DNA from: Faecalicoccus pleomorphus DSM 20574
GTDB taxonomy: Bacteria; Bacillota_I; Bacilli_A; Erysipelotrichales; Erysipelotrichaceae
Direction of reading: 5' to 3'
Assembly (NCBI RefSeq): GCF_000420345.1
Contig: NZ_ATUT01000001.1
Coordinates: forward strand, 1 to 64,000
Length of the DNA stretch: 64,000 nucleotides
The stretch's first letter is position 1; each line of letters begins with the position of its first letter. This document shows, piece by piece, positions 35,079 to 44,042 of the stretch. The notes beneath the pieces were generated by a model, which saw only the letters and a program-made list of their open reading frames with translations, made no database searches and was not told where the DNA came from. The translations under genes were made by a program, and so were the position numbers.

Positions 35079-36380
35079 ATGTGGACTGATAGAAGTGTAT
35101 TTTATCAAATCTATCCGTTAGGAGCTTTTGGCTGTCCTTTTGAAAATGACTTTCAATCAAAAAGCCGAATTTTACGTATGAAAGACTGGATACCGCATTT
35201 AAAGAAGCTGGGTGTAGATTGTATCTTGTTCAATCCTGTGTTTGAAAGTCATACACACGGCTATGATACGATTGATTATAAGAAATTGGATAGTCGATTG
35301 GGAACGAATGAAGATTTCGCATTTGTATGTAAACTATTACATGAGAATGGGATTCGTGTTGTACTGGATGGTGTATTTAATCATGTAGGCAGAGGCTTCT
35401 TTGCGTTTCAGGATGTTTTGATGAATCGTGAAAACTCTTCCTATAAAGATTGGTTTTATATCAATTTCTGGGAGAATAATAATTACGACGATCATTTAAG
35501 CTATCAAAATTGGGAAGGGAATAATAACCTTGTGAAATTGAATCTTCAAAATTATGAAGTTGTGCAATATCTACTGGATGTGATTTTCTTTTGGAAAAAT
35601 GAGTTTCAAATTGATGGTTTACGCTTAGATGTAGCTTATTGTCTGGATCGAGAATTTTTAAAAACATTGCATAGGACTTGTAAGGAAATAGATCCTTCCT
35701 TTTTCTTGTTGGGAGAAACCTTACATGGTGATTACAATCAATGGGTCAATGCGGAAATGTTGGATAGTTGCACTAACTATGAATGTTATAAAGGATTGTA
35801 TTCTAGTTTTAACAGTGCCAACTTATTTGAGATCCTTCATTCACTTCATCGTCAATTTGGTAAAGATAACTGGTGCTTGTATCAAGGTAAGCACTTATTG
35901 AGCTTTGTGGATAATCATGATGTAGAGCGTATCGCATCCCAGCTTGTTCATAAAGAACATCTGTCATTGATCTATACGATGTTATTTACGATGCCGGGCA
36001 TACCGTGTTTATATTACGGAAGTGAATGGGGTATCGAAGGAAAGAAAAATTGGAACGATACCGAATTAAGACCGGAGATTTCACATTTGGAATGGAATAC
36101 ATTAACGGACCATATACAGAAGCTGATTTTGATCAAGCATGAACATGATGCACTTCATCAATGCGATTATCAACAGATTTATCTGACGAATACAGCCTGT
36201 ATTTATCAAATGAAAAGTGAAAAAGAAACACTTTGGATTTGCATCAATATGAATCCGGACAATGTAGAAGTACCAATTGATTATCGGGGGCAGGCGAATA
36301 ATTTGCTTACCCAAAGTCAGGTGGATATAAATGGGGTACTTTACTTAGAACCTAATTCATCGATGATCTTACAAATTTAA
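35079..36380 (+). CDS. GH13 alpha-glucosidase/cyclomaltodextrinase-like enzyme
   Basis: A 433-residue cytoplasmic alpha-amylase family enzyme without signal peptide. The four GH13 regions are visible: DGVFNHVG; GLRLDVAYC with the nucleophile aspartate; LLGETLHG with the acid/base glutamate; and FVDNHDVERI. The length and the start VFYQIYPLGAFG suggest a small maltodextrin or sucrose-type hydrolase of the neopullulanase/cyclomaltodextrinase group. GAGAGA lies upstream of the ATG, ten bases after the TetR gene, so the two share the palindrome-controlled promoter. Confidence 0.88.
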   Translation: MWTDRSVFYQIYPLGAFGCPFENDFQSKSRILRMKDWIPHLKKLGVDCILFNPVFESHTHGYDTIDYKKLDSRLGTNEDFAFVCKLLHENGIRVVLDGVFNHVGRGFFAFQDVLMNRENSSYKDWFYINFWENNNYDDHLSYQNWEGNNNLVKLNLQNYEVVQYLLDVIFFWKNEFQIDGLRLDVAYCLDREFLKTLHRTCKEIDPSFFLLGETLHGDYNQWVNAEMLDSCTNYECYKGLYSSFNSANLFEILHSLHRQFGKDNWCLYQGKHLLSFVDNHDVERIASQLVHKEHLSLIYTMLFTMPGIPCLYYGSEWGIEGKKNWNDTELRPEISHLEWNTLTDHIQKLILIKHEHDALHQCDYQQIYLTNTACIYQMKSEKETLWICINMNPDNVEVPIDYRGQANNLLTQSQVDINGVLYLEPNSSMILQI

Positions 36381-36381
36381 A

Positions 36382-36412
36382 AAAAAGAGGGTTGCCGCTA
36401 TGGCAACCCTTT
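36382..36412 (-). terminator. Terminator after the second GSIII gene
   Basis: AGGGTTGCC and GGCAACCCT pair around a five-base loop. On the minus strand it is followed by TCTTTTTTT. It also sits just after the glycosidase gene, which converges on it. Confidence 0.85.
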
Positions 36413-38498
36413 ACTGTACAGATTTGAAAAGAAGATCATTGTAATCTGGTAATGGCCAGAAATCTTTAGGAATGTTTTGTTCGATGGAATCCGTCAGTGT
36501 TCGTATAGCTTCCATAAGTGGTAACAATTCATCCGCTGCATATTGTGCTTTTTCTTTTTCACTGGCTGGCACTTTATCAATCAAGTTTTCTAAAGTTTCC
36601 AGATGATTGGATACAAATTCCAATGGTTCATTGATGTTGAAAAGAATCTTTTCTTCCAGTGGAGAATTGATACCACTGGCTTTTTTTGTTTGTATGATCG
36701 TTGCCAGCTTTGCTTCGTATTCAAATACAGCCGGTAAGATCTGTTTTCGCAACATATAAGCCATTGTTCTAGCCTCGATCAAAACGACTTGATAGTAATT
36801 TTCCAGGAGAATGTTTTCACGGGCATGGAGTTCATTGGCTGAATATACTTTATGTTTTTCAAACATCGCCAGATTTTTAGGATCCGTATAATGCGGCAGA
36901 GCATCTGCTGTTGTCTTTAATTCCTGCAAGCCTCGTTTTTTGGCTTCCTGACGCCATTCTTCGCTATATCCATTTCCGGAGAAAAGAATTCGTTTATGTT
37001 CTTTGAGCGTTTTTTGAATCATGGAAATCACATGCTCGGTTCTTTGTTCTGGTGCATAGTTTTCCAGTTCATCGGCAAACTGTGTTAATTCTTCGGCTAC
37101 GATCGTATTTAAAATCGTATTGGGACAGGAGATGTTCAAGGATGATCCCAACATACGGAACTCAAATTTGTTTCCGGTAAACGCAAACGGAGAAGTACGG
37201 TTACGGTCGGTGGAATCCTTGGAAATCGGCGGTAAGGCACTAACACCTAACTCCAATTTACGATTGGTATTTTCCACATATTCCTTTCCTTGTTCAATTG
37301 CTTCCAGGATAGCGGTCAATTCATCGCCCAGATAGATGGAGATGATGGCCGGTGGTGCCTCATTGGCTCCCAGTCGATGATCGTTTCCGGCACTGGCAAC
37401 GGAAAGTCTAAGTAAATCCTGGTATTCGTCAACTCCTTTGATGATGGCCGCAAGAATCGTCAAGAAACGAATGTTGTCTTTTGGATCATCACCTGGCTCG
37501 AGGAGATTTTCATGGCTGTCGGTACTAAAGGACCAGTTATTGTGCTTACCGGAACCATTGACACCTTCAAATGGTTTTTCATGAAGCAGACAGACGAATC
37601 CATGATGGCGCGCCACCCGCTTTAAAACATCCATTGTGATTTGGTTTTGATCGTTGGCGCTGTTTACGGAACTGAAAACCGGTGCTAACTCAAACTGGCA
37701 GGGAGCCACCTCTTTATGTTCGGTCTTCGCAAAGACACCCAGCTTCCAAAGCTCCTGATCAACTTCTTCCATATACGCTTTGACTCTTTCGTCAATATTA
37801 CCGAAGTAGTGATCGTCTAATTCTTGTCCCTTGACCGGTGGTGCACCAAATAAAGTACGTCCGGTAACCATCAAATCCAGACGTTGTTTAAAGAGATTTT
37901 CATCGATCAGAAAATATTCTTGTTCCGGCCCAACGGTGATCGTAATCTTTTTGGTATGATAGCCCATCAGATTTAAAAGGCGAACCGCTGCTTTATCTAA
38001 GGCATCAATGCTTCGTAAAAGCGGAGTTTTCTTATCCAGCGAAGAGCCATCATAGCTGCAAAACAAAGTTGGTATATATAAAGTTTTTTCTTTGACAAAG
38101 GCAAAGCTTGTCGGATCCCATGCGGTATAGCCACGTGCTTCAAAGGTGGCGCGCAGTCCACCGCTAGGAAAACTGGAGGCATCCGGCTCTCCTTTGATCA
38201 ATTCTTTTCCGCGAAAATCGCTGATTACAGAATTAGGACCGGTCGGATTGATAAAGGCATCGTGTTTTTCGGCCGTGATGCCGGTCATTGGCTGAAACCA
38301 GTGTGTATAGTGCGTTGCGCCCTTGTCCATGGCCCAGTCTTTCATGGCATTGGCAACGGTATCGGCAATTTCTTTAGGGAGCTCTTTTCCATGCTCCATG
38401 ACATCGATCATCTGTTTATAGATCGCATGTGGTAAATAGCGTTGCATCGCAGCAGGCCCGAATACATCACATCCAAAAAATTCGTCAACAATCTTCAT
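36411..38498 (-). CDS. Type III glutamine synthetase (second copy)
   Basis: A 695-residue GSIII. It shares the signature blocks of the first copy (GATHYTHWFQPMTG, KGEPDASSFPSGGLRATFEARG, GPEQEYFLID, FEGVNGSGKHNNWS, DRNRTSPFAFTGNKFE) but diverges in the N- and C-terminal parts, so it is an old duplication or a separate acquisition, not a recent copy. GGAGGAAC precedes the ATG. It lies 36 bases after pyrG without a promoter or hairpin between, so the two are probably co-transcribed. Confidence 0.95.
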   Translation of the reverse strand: MKIVDEFFGCDVFGPAAMQRYLPHAIYKQMIDVMEHGKELPKEIADTVANAMKDWAMDKGATHYTHWFQPMTGITAEKHDAFINPTGPNSVISDFRGKELIKGEPDASSFPSGGLRATFEARGYTAWDPTSFAFVKEKTLYIPTLFCSYDGSSLDKKTPLLRSIDALDKAAVRLLNLMGYHTKKITITVGPEQEYFLIDENLFKQRLDLMVTGRTLFGAPPVKGQELDDHYFGNIDERVKAYMEEVDQELWKLGVFAKTEHKEVAPCQFELAPVFSSVNSANDQNQITMDVLKRVARHHGFVCLLHEKPFEGVNGSGKHNNWSFSTDSHENLLEPGDDPKDNIRFLTILAAIIKGVDEYQDLLRLSVASAGNDHRLGANEAPPAIISIYLGDELTAILEAIEQGKEYVENTNRKLELGVSALPPISKDSTDRNRTSPFAFTGNKFEFRMLGSSLNISCPNTILNTIVAEELTQFADELENYAPEQRTEHVISMIQKTLKEHKRILFSGNGYSEEWRQEAKKRGLQELKTTADALPHYTDPKNLAMFEKHKVYSANELHARENILLENYYQVVLIEARTMAYMLRKQILPAVFEYEAKLATIIQTKKASGINSPLEEKILFNINEPLEFVSNHLETLENLIDKVPASEKEKAQYAADELLPLMEAIRTLTDSIEQNIPKDFWPLPDYNDLLFKSVQ

Positions 38499-38534
38499 AC
38501 AAGTTCCTCCATTATGTTACTGTTATTTTACCAA

Positions 38535-40166
38535 TTATTTACAATGAATAAAACTCTTTTCATCATTTCGGTTTTTCAGACTGGCTTCGATCAAGCCTAC
38601 AAAGAGCGGATGGGCCCGGTTTGGTCGGGATTTAAATTCCGGATGGAACTGTACACCGATATAAAATGGATGGTTAATAGATTCTATCGCTTCCACAAGC
38701 TGCTTATCCGGGCTGGTACCGGAAATCAACATTCCGTTGTGTTCAAAATCACTGCGATAATAGTTATTGAATTCGAAACGATGGCGATGTCTTTCATCAA
38801 TTATTTCCTGTTTGTACAAGCGGTTTAACAGACTTTCCGGACGAACGGCACAAGGATAGCTTCCCAGGCGCATCGTACCTCCTTTTCGCATTTCACTGTT
38901 CTGGTCTTCCATAAAGTCAATGATCGTATTTTTGCTTAGAGGATCAAACTCATAAGAATTGGCATCGCTCAAACCTAAGACATGACGGGCAAAGGCAATA
39001 GCCATGATCTGCATACCCAGACAAATGCCTAAATATGGAATGTTGTTTTGATAGGCATACCACGCCACATCGATCATTCCTTCTATGCCACGATCCCCAA
39101 AACCACCAGGTAAGATAATGCCATCGATATCCTTAAAGACTTCATCGAGATTTTGTCCTTCAATCTTTTCAGAATCGATCCATTCTATCTTCACGTCGGC
39201 ACCACATTTAAAGCCGGCATGGTATAAAGCTTCGCTGACACTTAAATAAGCATCGTGCAACGCAACATATTTTCCGACAAGAGCAATATGAACCGGTTCT
39301 TTGGCCGCTTTGATCGTCTGTACCATTGCCTTCCAGTCTTCCAGATCTGGTTGACGAACTTCTAAACCGACCTTTTGACAGATGATATCGGCTAAATTCT
39401 GGCCTTCCAACATTAATGGAACTTCATACAAAGAATCTAATGTCGTATTTTCAATGACACATTCTTTAGGGACATTACAGAACAAAGAAATTTTATCCGT
39501 TACGCTTTGCGGAATCTTTTCATCACAACGAGCAATGATAATATCCGGCGTAATTCCATAGGAGCGAAGTTCCTTCACAGAATGTTGTGTCGGTTTGGAT
39601 TTATATTCCTTGCTTCCGGAAATATAGGGAATATATGTCACGTGAATGAAGACGCAGTTTTGTCTTCCGACATCTAAAGCTACCTGTCGAATAGACTCTA
39701 AAAAAGGCTGGCTTTCGATATCACCGGTCGTTCCGCCGATCTCTGTAATCACAAAATCCGCTTTTGCATGTCGTCCGGCCTGAATGATGAAATTCTTGAT
39801 CTCATCGGTAATATGCGGAATCACTTGTACGGTCTGTCCTAAATATTTTCCGTCACGTTCCTTATTTAATACATTCCAATAAACTTTTCCGGTTGTTAGA
39901 TTGGAATAAGAGTGCAGGTTTTCATCAATAAAACGTTCATAGTGGCCTAAGTCCAAATCGGCTTCCAGGCCATCATCGGTCACAAAAACTTCACCGTGCT
40001 GAAAAGGCGACATCGTGCCGGGATCCACATTGATATAAGGATCCAGCTTCTGGCTTGTTACTTTATAGCCGCGCGCTTTTAAAAGTCGTCCTAAGCTGGC
40101 AGCACTGATTCCTTTTCCCAATCCGGAAACAACACCGCCGGTCACAAAAATATACTTTGTATCCAT
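38535..40166 (-). CDS. pyrG: CTP synthase
   Basis: A 543-residue enzyme that aminates UTP to CTP using glutamine. The N-terminal synthase domain has [18 protein letters not shown] and [20 protein letters not shown]. The C-terminal class I amidotransferase has the catalytic cysteine in [10 protein letters not shown] and the HPEF motif in [24 protein letters not shown] precedes the ATG. Co-transcription with a GSIII gene links glutamine supply to CTP production. Confidence 0.97.
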   Translation of the reverse strand: MDTKYIFVTGGVVSGLGKGISAASLGRLLKARGYKVTSQKLDPYINVDPGTMSPFQHGEVFVTDDGLEADLDLGHYERFIDENLHSYSNLTTGKVYWNVLNKERDGKYLGQTVQVIPHITDEIKNFIIQAGRHAKADFVITEIGGTTGDIESQPFLESIRQVALDVGRQNCVFIHVTYIPYISGSKEYKSKPTQHSVKELRSYGITPDIIIARCDEKIPQSVTDKISLFCNVPKECVIENTTLDSLYEVPLMLEGQNLADIICQKVGLEVRQPDLEDWKAMVQTIKAAKEPVHIALVGKYVALHDAYLSVSEALYHAGFKCGADVKIEWIDSEKIEGQNLDEVFKDIDGIILPGGFGDRGIEGMIDVAWYAYQNNIPYLGICLGMQIMAIAFARHVLGLSDANSYEFDPLSKNTIIDFMEDQNSEMRKGGTMRLGSYPCAVRPESLLNRLYKQEIIDERHRHRFEFNNYYRSDFEHNGMLISGTSPDKQLVEAIESINHPFYIGVQFHPEFKSRPNRAHPLFVGLIEASLKNRNDEKSFIHCK

Positions 40167-40195
40167 GGTCGATCACCTCAATTTCTAATGGAACT

Positions 40196-40224
40196 ATTCT
40201 AGTAGAGAGGATGCTTAATGTAAA
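40196..40224 (-). promoter_or_regulatory. Promoter of pyrG
   Basis: On the minus strand TTTACA (40224-40219), a 17-base spacer and TAGAAT (40201-40196). The leader is short (about 23 bases) and lacks the terminator and G-rich start used for CTP control of pyrG in Bacillus subtilis. Confidence 0.6.
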
Positions 40225-40334
40225 GAGAAAATGTAAAAAATAAAGTTGATTTTCAAGGATATGTAAAAAAATACAATCCAGAATTTATCATTTGAAGGCA
40301 ATGCACATAAAAGTAGTAGAAATTTTTTGATTTC

Positions 40335-40363
40335 TTGAGTTGCGTTTGATTTTGAAGTACAAT
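40335..40363 (+). promoter_or_regulatory. Promoter of the AI-2E family gene
   Basis: TTGAGT (40335-40340), a 17-base spacer and TACAAT (40358-40363). The 130 bases between this and the pyrG promoter show no further structure that I can support. Confidence 0.65.
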
Positions 40364-40384
40364 ACTGCATAGGTGGTGAACCGA

Positions 40385-41551
40385 ATGAAACAAAATGGAA
40401 GAGCCTTAGAATCCATGATCAAGCGACTGATTTTGTTTACAGCTGTTTTGATCTTACTGATATTCAATGCCAGTCTGATTTATGATTTTTTGATGCGGCT
40501 AATTGCGATCTGTTATCCTTTTATTTTTGGGGCAGGTTTAGCTTTTATCTTTAATATCGTCTCAAATGGATTGATGAAATATGCAGGTTTATGGTTCCAT
40601 GTCAAAGATACGACAGGCCCCCGGGCCATTGCCAATATCCTTGCCATTATTTTTGTCTTTTCGATTATATTAGGCTTTGTGTTTTTATTGAGTCCGCAGT
40701 TGTTGGATTCTATTCAAAGCATCGTAGAACAGATGCCAAATGCGTTAAATCATTTTTACGCCTGGCTTTTGAATGTAACCAAACCGCTTGAATCGCTTCA
40801 TGAACCTCTGTTGGATATGCGTTCTTCTTTAAGCGATGTGGATAAGCTGGCGGATATGTTGCCCGGTTTGTTTGGTTGGGTCTTTTCCGGCGGAGCCAAT
40901 GGTATTTTTGATTCGATTTACTCCGCATTGACAACTACGTTTTCCGTTGTGGCCAGTGCCTGTATCGCGATCATGTTTTCCTTTATCTTATTATTCAACA
41001 AGAAAACGTTTGTTCGTGAATTAAAAGCTTTATTAAAGGCTTACATTCCTGATCCCTATTATGATAAGACGATGCACGTATGCTCCATTGTCAAAAAGAC
41101 ATTTACAAGTTATATTGCCGGAACCAGCTGTGAATGCTTGATTTTGGGAACACTGGTTTTTATCGGCTGTACGATCTTTCAGATTCCTTATGCACTGCTT
41201 ACCGGTATCATGGTTGCGATCGGTGCTTATGTTCCTATGTTTGGAGCTTTGATCACTGCCATTTTGGCATCCTTGTTTATTGCGGTTGAAAATCCGATGA
41301 GTGCCATTTACTTTCTGATCTTGTTTATTTGTATTCAACAAGTCGAAGGCAATTTCATCTATCCAAATGTTGTAGGAAGAAGTGTAGGACTTCCGCCGAT
41401 GTATGTGATCGTTGCGGTAACTGTAGGTGGCAGTCTTGCCGGTATTCTGGGAATGATCATCTTTATTCCAATCTGCTCATGCATCTATCAGCTGTTGGGA
41501 GAAGATATTCGAAAGCGGATCAAATACAAAGATCAAATTAAAAACTCTTAG
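40385..41551 (+). CDS. AI-2E family transporter (YdbI/PerM type)
   Basis: A 388-residue membrane protein with about eight helices. The family signature is in the C-terminal half: a conserved IAGTSCECLILGTLVF, then PYALLTGIMVAIGAYVPMFG and QQVEGNFIYPNVVGRSVGLPP. Members include Na+/H+ antiporters and the proposed AI-2 exporter TqsA; a specific substrate cannot be assigned. The ATG at 40385 has AGGTGGTGA upstream. It is a single-gene unit with a terminator overlapping its stop. Confidence 0.85.
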   Translation: MKQNGRALESMIKRLILFTAVLILLIFNASLIYDFLMRLIAICYPFIFGAGLAFIFNIVSNGLMKYAGLWFHVKDTTGPRAIANILAIIFVFSIILGFVFLLSPQLLDSIQSIVEQMPNALNHFYAWLLNVTKPLESLHEPLLDMRSSLSDVDKLADMLPGLFGWVFSGGANGIFDSIYSALTTTFSVVASACIAIMFSFILLFNKKTFVRELKALLKAYIPDPYYDKTMHVCSIVKKTFTSYIAGTSCECLILGTLVFIGCTIFQIPYALLTGIMVAIGAYVPMFGALITAILASLFIAVENPMSAIYFLILFICIQQVEGNFIYPNVVGRSVGLPPMYVIVAVTVGGSLAGILGMIIFIPICSCIYQLLGEDIRKRIKYKDQIKNS

Positions 41552-41564
41552 GAGTTTTTTTTTA
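41541..41564 (+). terminator. Terminator overlapping the stop of the AI-2E family gene
   Basis: AAAAACTC TTAG GAGTTTTT followed by more T residues. The stop codon lies in the loop. Confidence 0.8.
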
Positions 41565-41608
41565 TACAGTGGGCATGGTACAATTGAGACAGTTTGGAAG
41601 TGAGAATT

Positions 41609-42586
41609 ATGAATCGATGTGCATTGACGATTCGCATGTTGATGATATTAAGGGCAAGGGGAACAAAATACCCGGTAAGTACCCGCGTTTTAGCACAGGA
41701 ACTGGAAACAAATCCTCGAAATATCCGTGAATTTAAAAAAGAGCTGGTGACGGCCGGCTTTAATATCATTGAAAAGAAAGGGCCTTATGGCGGTTATATG
41801 TTGGATGAAGAACAGCTTATGCCGGTCACCCGTTTGACAGAAGAAGAAATGGCAGCCTTGGAAGAAGGTATTTCTTTTATGAAAGGACATCCGGAAGTTT
41901 CTTTTTATCCGGCCTATCGCAGTGCAATGGATAAGGTGCTCGATGTCAGTCATCAAAAAGTGCCGGTTTCTATACGCTATTTGGAAAGTCCCGGTGAAAA
42001 GCTATCTGTAAAACTACAAAGAATGTTGGATCTTGTGATGGAAGCGATTCTGCAACATCGAACCTTACAGCTGGAATATCAAGGGACTAAAAATGAGACC
42101 TGTCTGTCTTTTGAACTGGATCCCTATGATGTGATTCATTATCGTAATACGTATTATCTGGTTGGTTTTTCCCATTTACGCAAGGAATATCGTGTCTATC
42201 GCTTCAGTGAAAAGCGCATGCGATCGCTAACAAAGACCAAAGATACATTTCTGTGGGATTCCCAATATCAGCTGATGTCTATCATCAGTCGTTTTGGGAT
42301 CATCAAAAATGATTTTAAGCGTGTGAAAGTGCTGGTCCAAAAAGATCAAGTCGATCGTTTTGAAGAATATAAAGGCTGGGGCGTTGAATTGAAAAAAGAA
42401 GCTGAAACGCCTCGTGGTATTCTCTATAGCTTTAAGAGTCCGGATCGCTATGAGCTCTATCGTCAGATTTTTTCTTTTGATGGCAAAGTAACGCTTGTAG
42501 AACCCGAAAGCTACCGGGAAGAATTCACATCAAAAATTCATGCTTTTTTAGAAACAGGTGAACCTTATGATGATTCATGTCACTGA
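41609..42586 (+). CDS. WYL-domain transcriptional regulator (DeoR/YafY type)
   Basis: A 325-residue regulator. The N-terminal winged helix-turn-helix (about residues 5-65) includes VSTRVLAQELETNPRNIREF and the wing KKGPYGGYML. The middle holds a WYL domain: LQLEYQGTK at its start, then VIHYRNTYYLVGFSHLRKEYRVYRFSEKRM. A WCX-type tail follows. The ATG at 41609 has GGAAGTGAG upstream. It overlaps the next gene by 20 bases. WYL regulators often sit beside DNA-processing or defence genes and respond to nucleic acids or nucleotides; here the neighbour is a nuclease-like protein. Confidence 0.85.
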   Translation: MNRCALTIRMLMILRARGTKYPVSTRVLAQELETNPRNIREFKKELVTAGFNIIEKKGPYGGYMLDEEQLMPVTRLTEEEMAALEEGISFMKGHPEVSFYPAYRSAMDKVLDVSHQKVPVSIRYLESPGEKLSVKLQRMLDLVMEAILQHRTLQLEYQGTKNETCLSFELDPYDVIHYRNTYYLVGFSHLRKEYRVYRFSEKRMRSLTKTKDTFLWDSQYQLMSIISRFGIIKNDFKRVKVLVQKDQVDRFEEYKGWGVELKKEAETPRGILYSFKSPDRYELYRQIFSFDGKVTLVEPESYREEFTSKIHAFLETGEPYDDSCH

Positions 42587-44042
42587 TATCCTGCATACGC
42601 TCCGCTGTGAAAAATATGCCTGGAACATTTATCATAAAATCAGTCTTCCTAAACAATATTTCCATATGATTGAACCATTTTCTTCTTTATGGAAAGCGTA
42701 TTTAGGACTGGAAGATGCCGTATGTGGACAAGTTGGTGATACCAATGAGATGACCATGGCGAAAATGAAAGATACATCCGTGATTCTTTTTGCCCGTTTC
42801 TCTTATGATGAATGTCGAACACAGATTCCTGTATTAATAAAAAGGGAAGAGGGATATCATGCGATCTATCCGTATTTGAGTTGTTATCCCAGGGAAAGTG
42901 AAGCCTTCCGCATGAAATTAAATGATCTGATTGCCCAAAAGGCCGGGATATCGATCGTATCGCATGAAATTATCTACATACAGAAAGATTATGTGCGAAA
43001 GGAAGAACTGGATCTTCATTCTTTGCTGGTGAAAGGGGACTGCTTTTTCAACCGTCGAAATAATCCATCAAAGAATATCGATGCGTGTGTGCAAGCCATC
43101 GATATCGATTTGGATGCCTGCATTGCCAAAACCAGAGAGATCGTAACTCAAAATGAAATCAACATGGAACGAAATAAGAATTGTACGGTCAGAAGACGGT
43201 GCAGTTACTATGCTTCCTGTTTTGATGATTCGGTTTTGCCGGATGACTCCGTTTTGTTTTTGACAACTTCACAAAATAAACTGGAAGCGTATCGGCAGGG
43301 ATTACGTCATATTTCTCAAATGGATATCGATCAGCTGGAAGGTTATCGCCTACAGTATGCACAGTTTATGGCAAGTCGCAATGGCTTTTTTATGGATCGA
43401 CTGGCCTTGTCACAATGGCTGGATAAGGTAAAATATCCGATCAGTTATTTAGATTTTGAGTGGGATACCTTTGGCATACCACCTTATCCGAACATGAAAC
43501 CATTTGATGTACTATGTTTTCAATACAGCCTGCATATTGAAACTCGTAAAAAAGAATTGGAACATCGTGATTTCTTTGGCACCAGTGATTGTCGTAAAGC
43601 ATTTATCGAATCGTTACTTAACGATCTTCCATCCGAAGGTTCGATCCTTGTCTATAATATGGAGGGGGCTGAAAAATTACGACTGATGCAGCTTGCTGAA
43701 CAGTTTCCGGAATATGCCGATCGCCTAAAAGCAGTTTGCGATCGTATGATGGATCTATCCAAACCATTTGAAACCGGAATCTATTATGATAATCGTATGC
43801 GAGGTCATTATTCTTTAAAAAATGTATTGCCTGTTTTTACCGATGAAGTTTCTTATAAACAACTGGCGATCCATGATGGTTTAAATGCAGTGCATGCCTA
43901 TCGTACGATCGAACAGGCCAGTGCGGCGGATCAAAAAAAGATTCGCGAGGATATTCGAAATTATTGTCGAATGGATACTTATGCGGAATATGTGGTGTAT
44001 CATGGATTGATAAATCAGATCAAGGAGGAAGAAAATGCCTAA
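42567..44042 (+). CDS. DUF2779 protein: degenerate RecB-like domain plus exonuclease-like domain
   Basis: A 491-residue two-domain protein. The N-terminal part has the cysteine layout of RecB/Cas4-type iron-sulfur nucleases: one early cysteine (LRCEKYAW, residue 14) and a late C-x5-C-x5-C (CTVRRRCSYYASC). The catalytic D...ExK segment expected between them reads IPVLIKREEGYHAIYPYLSC, without the aspartate or the lysine. The C-terminal DUF2779 part has a DEDD-exonuclease look: YLDFEWDTFG, ILVYNMEGAEK, and a final CRMDTYAEYVVY. AGGTGA lies six bases before the ATG. Its frame overlaps both neighbours, so the three products are likely made together. Function unknown. Confidence 0.75.
   Translation: MMIHVTDILHTLRCEKYAWNIYHKISLPKQYFHMIEPFSSLWKAYLGLEDAVCGQVGDTNEMTMAKMKDTSVILFARFSYDECRTQIPVLIKREEGYHAIYPYLSCYPRESEAFRMKLNDLIAQKAGISIVSHEIIYIQKDYVRKEELDLHSLLVKGDCFFNRRNNPSKNIDACVQAIDIDLDACIAKTREIVTQNEINMERNKNCTVRRRCSYYASCFDDSVLPDDSVLFLTTSQNKLEAYRQGLRHISQMDIDQLEGYRLQYAQFMASRNGFFMDRLALSQWLDKVKYPISYLDFEWDTFGIPPYPNMKPFDVLCFQYSLHIETRKKELEHRDFFGTSDCRKAFIESLLNDLPSEGSILVYNMEGAEKLRLMQLAEQFPEYADRLKAVCDRMMDLSKPFETGIYYDNRMRGHYSLKNVLPVFTDEVSYKQLAIHDGLNAVHAYRTIEQASAADQKKIREDIRNYCRMDTYAEYVVYHGLINQIKEEENA

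Noticed and set aside
40225-40334. CTP-dependent pyrG control region or other regulator site
   Set aside because: The stretch is AT-rich without inverted repeats; no G-run at the pyrG start and no leader terminator.
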